From Rhynchopus sp. YZ270_cl-10 (taxonomy: Eukaryota > Euglenozoa > Diplonemea > Diplonemida > Diplonemidae): DNA of 64,000 nt. Position numbers and translations under genes: made by a program. The DNA lies in NCBI GenBank assembly GCA_964035575.1, contig OZ037834.1:589598-653597 (forward strand), read 5' to 3'. Within the stretch, counting starts at the first letter, position 1. Every line of letters begins with the position of its first letter. Of the stretch, positions 51,089-61,000 are shown one piece after another. The notes under the pieces are model-generated. The model saw only the letters and a list, made by a program, of their open reading frames with translations. It was not told the DNA's origin and ran no database searches.

Positions 51089-52497
51089 CCCTTTAAGGAC
51101 CAGAGGGGACATATATGTCCACGCAACCACCTAAATTGGCTTCCACTAGGACTTTTTGAAGATTTTTTTTTTAAATGAGAAGATTTTGTGCGAAATCTTT
51201 CAAAAGACGCAAGATTCGATTTTTTTTGACGCTCTCATCCCCTCTCATCCACACCCGGCATTATCACATAATAGGGTATTTTGGGTCATTTTTGGGGAAT
51301 AATGTACCATTCTGACGCGCTTGAGTCATCAGAGGATTCAAACTTTGGTGTGCAGGGAACCATTTTGTACGGTCTTCAGAACGAAACTAAAATAATGGAA
51401 AATACCCGCGACTGGGCAAAGTAACACGCGTAGTTGCAGTTCCTGACCCTGAACTGGATGTGCCTCTTCTCCGTGTATTTATTGCATTTTGTCTTTTGAG
51501 GAACATTGTACAGAATGGTTATTTCCCTCCCTCCCGCCAAAGCCCGAGGGACCCTTGAGGGAGGTCAGGGCTCCCCGAGGGCCGAAGGCCCGAGGGAAGC
51601 CCTGACCTCCCGAAAGGAGTCCCGAGGGCCAAGGGAGGGTGGGATGTAACTTTGTGCCCCGATCCGTGGCTTTTTGTGCCCGACTGTCGTTTTTCATTTT
51701 TTGCCTGTAAAAACCCTGTATAAGGGGTGCAGCATGGGGGCACATGGTGCCCCACACATGGCTCTTGCACGCCAAATTGCCCTCAAATTGCCCGGAATGC
51801 CACGCATGGGGCAATCTAGACCGTTTTTGGACCGATTTTCGCGACCAAAAAAATTTTTTTCGGAGGGTCCCTTCGAAATTTCGGCGGGAGGGTACGGAAA
51901 GCCACAGGGAGGGGTACAAAATCTATATCAACACGGTCAAGGTACAGAGACACTGGCAGGAGGGTGTTGGTCGACAACTTCTTCTTGCTTGGGAAACAGG
52001 CGTCTGAAAACAGATTACATGTGCGTGGGATGCGGCGTTCACCTTTGTTCAGCACCATGCCAAGTTGGCCAAAAGTCCCAAAAGCCCCAACTTTTGTACT
52101 GTCCAACCTCTGTACAATTACGGTATATGTAGTTGGTTGGTACCTTCTCTCCATGCAGTGAGACATTATCTACTAGGACTTTTTGATCGATTTTTTTTTT
52201 CTTTTGAAAGATTTTGAACCGATCTTTCAAATAAAGCCATTTTCGAAAACCGAAAAAAACAGGTGCGCAGCCGGAATAATTTTTTTCTTCAAAATTTTCA
52301 GAAAAAAATATCAGCTCTCCTCAATTTTCCATTTTCCATTTTTCTCATTTTATTTCGATTTCTGCTCCATTTGAAAGATCTGCTCAAAATCTTTCAATTG
52401 CGGCCAGGTACGATCAAAAATATGCATCAGATCACATTTTACCTACGGGAGAGAAGATCCTAGCAAATCGAAAAAATCGGTCGTGGTCCGTAAAGGG
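51089..52497. mobile_element. Non-autonomous piggyBac-like element flanked by TTAA
   Basis: TTAA is present at 51085-51088 and 52498-52501. The element begins CCCTTTAAGGACCA and ends TGGTCCGTAAAGGG, an inverted pair. TTAA duplication with CCC...GGG ends is characteristic of piggyBac. Subterminal CACTAGGACTTTTTGAAGAT (left) and CTACTAGGACTTTTTGATCG (right) form direct rather than inverted pairs. No transposase-length frame exists in the 1.4 kb. A palindromic GC-rich block sits at about 51525-51640. Confidence 0.8.
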
Positions 52498-52857
52498 TTA
52501 AATTTGGTTTCCAGAATTTGGCTGGTGTTTGACGTGTTTGCTACTGTCTATTTTACGTTGTTTTTTTTTTTTTTTGGGGGGGCGGGGTCAGGGATTCTTC
52601 GCTCCTTCTTCGGGTGTGAATTTTGAAGAAGATTTTTTTCCCCCTTCAGAAAAGTACATTCCGAGCTTTCTCCCCACACAAGCGGTCGTCGCGCGCGCTC
52701 CTCCCTGACAAAGTTGGAAGAGGTGTGAAAATTCACGGCAAAATGGGGAAACCAGGGCCTGACGCTAAATTTTGGGTTTTTGTGAAATCGTGGGGAGGCT
52801 CAAAAAAATTTTTCCACGCCCGTTATTTTATTTCACGTAACAGTTCACATTGGGGGT

Positions 52858-52975
52858 GTCTTTCCGCGAGCGCAGCGAGCGGAGAAAATTTTGGTGGTAC
52901 TTCCGCGAGCGAAGCGAGCGGAAAAAATTTTTAAGGTGTACCTCCGCGAGCGCAGCGAGCGGAAAATTTTGTGTT
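52858..52975. repeat. Three tandem copies of a CCGCGAGCG-AGCGAGCGGA unit
   Basis: Each unit of about 45 bp carries the palindrome TCCGCGAGCGNAGCGAGCGG followed by AAAATTTT and GGTGTACCT-like sequence. The same GAGCGAAGCGAG core sits in unrelated foldbacks at about 14009 and 16190. Confidence 0.8.
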
Positions 52976-53197
52976 GGGACTGTGCGAGGCAGGTGTTTTT
53001 ACACATCTCAGATGGTTTTTACCTGAAGAGGGTGTACAAAGGCACACTCTTGGTTGTAAATGGAGCGTGCTTCGGAGACTGGCCCATATGACCAGGCCTC
53101 TGAGGCCCGTCAAAATTTTTTCCCCAAATTTTTTTTTATTTTTATTTTCCCCAAAAGAAGAAATCTTCTTTTTTATTTTTTTTTTTTTTCAGATTTT

Positions 53198-53890
53198 TTG
53201 AAAAAAACACGGGTCGGGAAAGATCTTTTTTTTTTTTTTTTTTTTCGAGAAAAAAAATCCTCTTCTCCCGAAAAAAAAAAAAAAAAAAAAGATTTTTGGG
53301 AGAAAAAAAAAAAGAGAAAAGATTTGAAAATCCTGGGAAAATCCTGAAAAAATCCTGAAAAATCCTGGAAAAATCCATGAAATTTCATGAAAAATCTCGA
53401 GATCTTGAGAAATCTTTGAAAAAAAAAAAAAAGATTTTCAAAATCTTTTTTTTTTTTTCCCCCAAAAAGATTTTTCAAAATCCCAAAAATCTTTTTTATC
53501 TTTTTTTTGAGAAAAAAAAGATTTTCAAGATCTTTTTCATCTTTTTTTCTCTTTTTTTCCTTTTTTTTCCTTTTTTTTCCAGGATTTTTCAAAGATCTCA
53601 AAGATCTCGAGAGATCCTGAAAAAAAAAGACAAAAATCCTGAAAATCTTGATTTTTTTTTTTTTTTCTCCCGAGATTCTCGAAAAAAGACAAAAAAATAC
53701 AAAAGATCTTTCCTGACCCGTGTTTTTTCCTTTTTTTCCTTTTTTTTTTCAGGATTTTTCAAAGATCTCAAAGATCTCGAGAGATCCTGAAAAAAAAAGA
53801 CAAAAATCCTGAAAATCTTGATTTTTTTTTTTTCTCTCGAAAAAAGACAAAAAAAGACAAAAGATCTTTCCTAACCCGTGAAAAAAGAAG
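53198..53890. repeat. AT-rich foldback with partial tandem duplication
   Basis: AAAAAACACGGGTCGGGAAAG at 53203 is mirrored by CTTTCCTGACCCGTGTTTTTT at about 53708-53728. The interior alternates AAATCCTG and AAGATCTC words, often self-complementary. A roughly 150-bp portion (about 53568-53722, CAGGATTTTTCAAAGATCTC onward) is repeated at 53749-53880. No coding content. Confidence 0.7.
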
Positions 53891-55012
53891 AAAAAAAAAA
53901 AAAATCTTCCTGGAAGAAACTGTGGGCGGGGTGGTGATTGTGTATATGTGACTATCCTCTGTCTGTAATGACAGTAACCCCCTCCCGCCCTCCCCAGCTG
54001 ATTTTGTATTGTATGTTTCTTGGTGATTTCCCTTTGGTTCGATCACCCCAGCGGAGAAGCGGTGCTTCTACGTCCACCGATGAACGGTGAGGCGTTTGTA
54101 CTTTTTCAGCTTCTCTTTTTTTTTTTTCACCAAAGGTACACTGTCAACGAGAGGGCTTTTTTTTTTGTATTTCAAAAGTCAAATTTATATTTTCTTTGTT
54201 GCGAAAAATTGCATTTGTCGCTCAGAGCACCGACAGCAAACCCCTCTTGCTCTCTGTACCCCTTCTCAACCTTCACTCCCACACACACAGCTCTGTGTAC
54301 GGACTGGAAGATGGTTTTACAACTTATCTATCCAGCCATGCAACACACTTCACCCTCCTCCTCGCCCGCATTCGTCAAAAAAAAAACCCCCCAGATTTAG
54401 CGCAAACCCTTATTTTCATGACCCAGCGTTTTCCCCTGTTTGCTTGGTTTCTTGGTTGATTATATTTTATTTTTTTCTCAGTGCCGTGCGTCCGCCGGTG
54501 AACGGTTGAGGTGTTTGCACTTTCAACTTCTCTTTTTTTTTTCAGGTGACTAAGCACGAGAGGCTTAGGATCATCTTATAAACTTTTCGTTTTTTTTCTT
54601 TCCAGGTACACTATCATGAGAGGATTTTGTTTTCGATTATTTTTTAGGTTTCCTTTTTACACCTTTTGTTGACCGCAGGTTACGTTGTGCTTTCATCCTA
54701 GACTGACATCGCACCGACGTCCGTCGGAAGTGTCGGTCAGCAATGACTCTCCCTTTTTTTATGGACCAATATTATTCGAGATTTGATTTAAAAAAGCACA
54801 AAAGAAAAGCCCCGCTTCCTCTCACCATTTCGATCCTCTCTTCCACCTTCCACCTCCCACACCGACACAACCATACCAATCTCACAGAATTGACATATCC
54901 CGTTAGTAAAACACATCCTTTCTTGTCTCTTTTGAGAAGCCGTATTCATCCGTTTTCCCTTTTGTTGTTGTCTTTTGTCTGCGGAGACACGAAAGGAGAA
55001 GGGACGAGGACA

Positions 55013-58000
55013 ATGCTGCAACCTGCAGCAGTCGCGATGGGGCTGCTCCTGTCGCTCGGATGCGTGTGTGCGGACACAGCCCCTGCGGTGGTGTTCGACC
55101 TTGAGCCCGGTGCCGCACCTACGGCCTCTTCTGCAGCGTACTGCGGGGGGTTCCTTGTTGTGGGGCGTGCGCCGCTGCTGACGCTGGCTGCGTACCACAA
55201 GACGGCAGGCGGGTGGACACAGTGCGGTGCTGTGTCCTCTGGTGCAGAGATGTTTGGTGCGAAGGTGCAGTGTCTTGCTGGCTGCGAGGGTGGTGGTGCG
55301 CGCATGGCAGCGACCTCTGCTGCAGGTGTGCACACTGTGGCCATCTCTGCGGACTGTGTGCTGACTGAGGTTGCCTTCACTGCCTTCCGTACGGCAGCCC
55401 CGGTGACGGCCTTTTCTGCTTACGAAGGCGCCTTCGCGACAGCACACCTCGACGGCCACATCGAACGCAGCCTCTACTCAGACGTCTGCTCCGGGACTGC
55501 CAACACAACCGACGAAATGAGACAGCTGAGTGCAGACTCGGTTGCCATGGTGGCCGGGCACGTTGCTGCACAGAGTGGCGAGGAGACGGTGCTTGAGGAG
55601 GTTGCCGGTGGTGTGACGTCGACCCGCCTGGGGATGTCCTGCGAGGGGTTGGAGCACCTCCTTGGTGTGGGACTGACCTGTGTTGATGGGGCAGCAACGT
55701 GGTCGCTGTGTGGTCTTTCGAGTGGAATGTACGCAGCATCTGTATCCACGTCCACGTCGACATCCACATCCTCGGACAGCAAGGATGTGACAGTGACAGT
55801 GACGTACACTGCAAAGGGCGCAGAGCTGCAGACAGCGAAGATCAGTGACGATGTGTTGTTCGCAGGTGGGCAGACGCTTGCGACGTCGACACCACTGTCC
55901 TCGCCGAACCCACCAGCTGTGGCGTGCAGTACTGAGCACGGTGGGGTGGTTGTTGTGCGTGGGCAGGTGTTGCTTGTGTTCCCCCCTGCACAGCACGGAG
56001 GTCTGAGTGAGTTCAGTCCCTTCGGGGCCTGCAGCAATGCGTGCGGGTCGGGGACGATGACACGCACACGCACCTGCTCCAACCCGACGCCGATGTACGA
56101 CGGGAACACCTGCGCGACGGCAGACGAGACGGAAACGGTGGCGTGCACCTCGCTGCCGGCAGACTGGCGCATCACGGCCGGAAACTGCACCTGCAGTGGC
56201 ACGCAGACACAGACGGCGACATGCCTGCTCTGCGACGGGACGGTGTCGACGCTGTGCTCTGAGGCAGACCGTCCCCCAACGGAGGTGGCGTGCACGCCGC
56301 AGACGATTGACTGGCTGCCGGTTGGGGAGTTCTCGGAGTGCACGACTTCTGTGCAGAAGAAGTGCGGTGTGGAGGGGGTGCAGACACGCAGTGTGCAGTG
56401 TGGCGATGTGTGCACCCTGGCGGTGACTGGTCTGGACGAGTGCAGCCCCGAGACACAGCCGCGTGCAGTGCAGGCCTGTGTTGGGGAGTGGCACGAGTGG
56501 GCTGCAACGGAGGTGTGTCTCGAGGCACCTGGTGCGACGTCTCCTTCGTCGTGCGAGGGTGTGTCGCAGATGGTGTGCCGTGCTGCGTGCTCGGGGCTGA
56601 CTGTGGGGGAGACACACTGCGCGGACCTGGAGAAGCCGCAGCTCCCCTGCCAGCGTCGTGTCTTTGGTGTGACGCACACGGAGTACGGCATCTGCGACAA
56701 CATCTGCGGGGCGGGCTCGCAGTACCGCCAAGCCTTCTGTGTGGACACATGCGAGACGACGCTCCCCAAAACCCCCTTCAACCTGGCGCAATGCGGCACC
56801 TCTGAGGCCGAGCTGACCCTCCGTCGCGACTGTACCTTCTTCGAAGGTGGTTACAAAGCAGACCGCCCAGGGACCTGCAGGCCCACCTGCGTCGGTCGTG
56901 GTGGAACGCAGACGATGGGCTGCACCAGACAGTGTGACAGTGCGCCCGTTGCGAGTTCCTTCTGTGGCGGCGCGAGCACCCGTCCCTGCACAATGCCTGC
57001 CAATTGTCCCCCGATTAATATTGGCCCGACAATAAACACTAATGGCTGCTACCCTCGCACGGCAGAGCTTCTGACACGGAATGGACCGAAGGCGGCAGCG
57101 GACGTGACGTCGGCAGACGAACTGCGTACCTGCACTGCGCAGGGTGTGTGCACATGGTCGACGATGCACGGTGTGCACCACCACTCGCATGCAACCCCGA
57201 TTGACATGACGCGTCTGCGCCATGGTGCAGGTCTGCTGGTTGTGTCGCCGGACCACTTTGTGTACACAACTGACGGCCGGAAGCGTGCGCAGGAGGTGGC
57301 TCTGGGTGACGTCCTGCTTGTCCATGAGGGTGAGGGTGAGGGTGAGGGTGAGGTGTTGGTTGCGTCCCCTGTGACGGACATTGGTGCAGAGACTGTGGAC
57401 GGGTTTGTCTCGCACCTGACACCCACCTCGACGCTTCTCATCCGCAGTGACGCGAAGGGTGCGTGGACACTGATCTCGGAACACAGCAGCTACGACTTCT
57501 CGGCAGAGGTGATGGACCTCGTGTACCTCCCCTTCCACTTCCTGACGACCTTCACCGGCGACATTGACTCTCCGCAAGAGGCGGGCCTCGACCACCTGCA
57601 CTGGTGGGCAAACGGCCTCCTCTGGTGTGCCTCTTCCTTTGGTGGCGGGGAAACCGACCTTCGTGCAGCACCACGCGCCCCGACTGCATGGGAAGGGCTT
57701 GTGGTGCTGGGTGTCTTTGCGCTGTACATTGTGCTTCATGCGGCTGTGGTTGTGTGTGGGCTTCAGGTTCTGTTCACGGCAGTGGCAACAACAAGAGCAG
57801 CTAAGAAGACTGCGACGACAACACACAACAGCAGCAGCAACCACATGTGGCTCGCAGCGTTGGTGTGCGTGCTCTGCACAGGAGCTACCTCGGTGTCGGG
57901 AGCAGAGGTGACGCACCGTGACCACCCCCTGCACAGCGAGGTCGACTACAGAATGCGCATCAAGAGCAAGACTGAGGTGAAGCACCACTCCGCAACGACG

Positions 58001-61000
58001 GTGTCTGGAGGAGTGCGCTGGGCGGACTTTGACCTGACTGCTGTTGGCGAGTCCTGCCATGCGGTGCACGTGCGCTCTCTGTTCGAAGGCGTGGCAGGTT
58101 CGATGCCGCAGCAGGTGGACACGGCGGTCCTCAACAAATGCCTTCTGCATGTGTGCGACGAAGACTCGCCTGCTGGTCCGGCCTTCCGCAGACACAGCGC
58201 AGAGTGCACAGCACCCGAAGCCCTTGAGGTGATGCTGATGTTGCGCCCGCTGACGATGTGGTACAGCTTTGGGAACGGCACTGCAAAAGAAGAGATGCAG
58301 CACGCACAGGGCAAGGTCTCGCAGCACAGCCACACCCTCAGTGGGACACATGACGCGCACGGACTGAAAACACTGGAGATCTGCACGGACGCGACGACGC
58401 ACGAGGACCACGGACACGGGATGGTCAGCAGAACATGTGCGACGCTGTCGCGTGAAGGTGCGACCCCTGCGACAGCTGCACGTACAGCAGCAGCAACCTC
58501 AACCCTGCTGACACGCGTGACCCTCACGGAGGCTGCGTCGAAAGCACAGATCCACACGCACGCCCACCGCAGCGCTGCGGAGCCGGAGGAGGACAGCCTT
58601 GCGCCACGTGTGCGCCACCTGGTCACGGGAATGTCAGACTCGCTGGAAGCAGTGCACGCTTTGATGGAGCTGATGACGCACCGTTGGGAGGAGGTTGTGG
58701 TTGTGATTGAAGAGGAGGAGTACCTCTCTCGTGTGGAGCACGAACACGAGGATGAACACGAGGACGAACACAAACAACAGCACGCTCGCCACATGCGGCG
58801 TGTTCTTGATGCACTTGCCTTGGCAGGGACAGTGGAGGCAACGGCGAGGCTGGAGCAGTGCATTGTGGTGCGGTGTGCGGATGTGAACGTGTTGTCGGCG
58901 GTGGTGTGGCAGGGGATGGCTGCGCATGCGGAGGGTGAGGGTGTGCCGTCTCTGTCGCGTGCACTGCTGAGCGCTGTGGAGGAGCACGCGAGCACAGCTG
59001 CGGGGACGACAACAACAACAACAGCAGCAAAACTGGAGGAGCCACACCTGATCGGTGCGGTGATTGCGAAGCACTCTGCCGCGGCAGACCAGCAGGCGCA
59101 CGCAGACACGCTGCTTGCAGTGATGAAGGGCCCACACCGTGCTGGGGTCGACGTGCTGCGCAGCCTGCCGATGCACACGGTGCGCGACCACGCAGCGCAG
59201 TTCGCAGACGCACAGTGCAGCAGTGGTGGGCTTGGCTGTGGTGCGGCCCTGCGTGTTCTGTCGCGCGACACAAAGAACGCTGTTGTGCGCGACACACTGG
59301 CACACCATGCAGTGACCCACCCACACCCGGATGCACGCGCGACTGCACTGTCGCTTCTGCACAAAAGACATGACTTTGGGTGCAGAGAGGCTGGGATGCT
59401 TGCAGGGAATGTGACTACAACAACAACAACAACAACAACAACAACGACAAGGAGAAGAGGACACGTGGACGAAGCAGAGAAGAAGCTGGTGCGTCTGCTG
59501 GCTGGAGCACGCTGTGGGCGGACTGCAGATGTGCAGGAGAGTCTGCTGAGCTTCGACAAGACCTTTGGTTTGCCGTTGAAGTCGACGGAGAAGAAGCTTG
59601 GTGGCGGCCCTATTGTTGTGACAATGGGCTTCGAATACGGTGTCTTCGCGAAGCTTGCGGCAGACATCCTTGGCGGGTTCTTTGAGTTTGAAGCGAAGGC
59701 TGTGGCGCACGCCTTTGCGGAGCTTGAGGTGCTTGGCTTCACGTTCACGATCTTTGACGCAGACTTCCGCCTTGGCAAGTTCCTCTCCCTGTCTGCACCG
59801 CCACTGGGGGAGGCGATTGACGTGATTACCGCACTGACGGAAGGAGAAGGAGACGAAAGAGAGAGCAACGTACTGGCTGCAAAGAAGAAGTCTGGGTTTG
59901 AGACCCCAAGCAAAACAGAGACCCTCACTGAGGCACAGATCTGCGCACAGCTGAAGACACGTGGGTTTGAGATTTCTTCTTCGTGCAGCTCGGTGAAGGC
60001 GACAACGAAGGACTATGTGCAGGCAGTGAAGCTGTTCAAGGCAATTGTGCAGGGGAAGCGCTCTGTGGAGGAGCAGAGCACGACACTGAGTCCGAAGCTG
60101 CAGGGGTTCCTGACAAAATCGTCAAAAGCGATGTGGCAGCGGGCCTCTGGGGCAGACTGCCTGGACCTTGCGTCAGGCGCACGCGAGACACACCTGCGCT
60201 CAGAGGCACAGGACGTGGTGGAGGGAATTGCACAGCAGCTCTGCGACTTCTGGCGTGCACGTGGCTCCGGATCGCTGCCGCGCATCGGTGCGGCATCCCC
60301 GCCACAGGGCGGGTCGTACCCGTCGGAGGCAAAGCCCCTGCACGGGACTGCACACCGGACCGGGTCTGACCTGACGATTGAGGGGATCCCGCGGTCGTAC
60401 CAGGCGAAGGGGGGTGCGAAGCCGTCTGTTGCGGAGGCGATGTTCCATGCTGAGGCAGCGTTTTGGCTGACGCGGGACAGTGCTGTGTCGTATGTGACGT
60501 ACGCGCCCTGGGAGCAGACCTGCATGATGGTGCATATTCTGAACTTTGCGCGGAGTGAGGACGGTGTGGAGGCGGGTGAGCTGGACGAGGAGGCGGTGGA
60601 GACGTTCTTCACGCATAACTTTGAGCTTGCGGCAGTTGTGGCGCACGAGTCTGCGAGGTCTGCCTGTGCTGCGTTCGGGGACGTGTCGGCGTACCGTACC
60701 TTTGAGCGGAGTGCGAGGGGCGAGGACGGGAACTGGGCGGCGAAGGTGCGCTACGCAGACGGGGCGACGGCAGACCACTACACACTGGTGCTCGACTTTG
60801 GGAAGTCGGTTGGGATCGACCTCCCCTTTGAGGTGACGCAGGAGACGCTGAACAGACTGTCGTTCGAGTTTGCCGGGCAGTCGATCATCGACAGACCTGT
60901 GATCTCGGCGCACGAGGCGAGTGCGCTTGCGGAGCTGTCTGTGACGAACGACATCCCCGGGAAGCGGATCCTGCTTGCGCGTGTGCAGACCTGCATCCTG

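Larger units (their letters stand above)
50648..55012. other. Intergenic spacer with transposon remnants and purine/pyrimidine foldbacks
   Basis: It contains a GTGCTTACATCCGGATGGCTGGC-type repeat (50757-50875, related to 11095-11180, 17590-17660 and 54645-54730), the piggyBac-like element (51089-52497), a triple GAGCGAAGCGAG array (52858-52975), the AAATCC/GATCTT foldback and its partial duplication (53198-53890), and GCGTCCACCGATG and GGTGACTAAGC repeats (54070-54590). No gene was recognised. Confidence 0.65.

Noticed and set aside
52755-53106. Another hAT-like element starting CAGGGCCTGACGC
   Set aside because: The right side shows only a loose GGCCCGTC match and no 8-bp duplication, so the ends cannot be set.
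55474-59928. Long antisense frames (up to 979 and 660 codons) opposite the giant gene
   Set aside because: They mirror the codon bias of the forward frame, which is stop-free for 2,996 codons with a signal peptide and clear domains. The antisense translations are Arg/His/Ser-rich and carry no recognisable domain.
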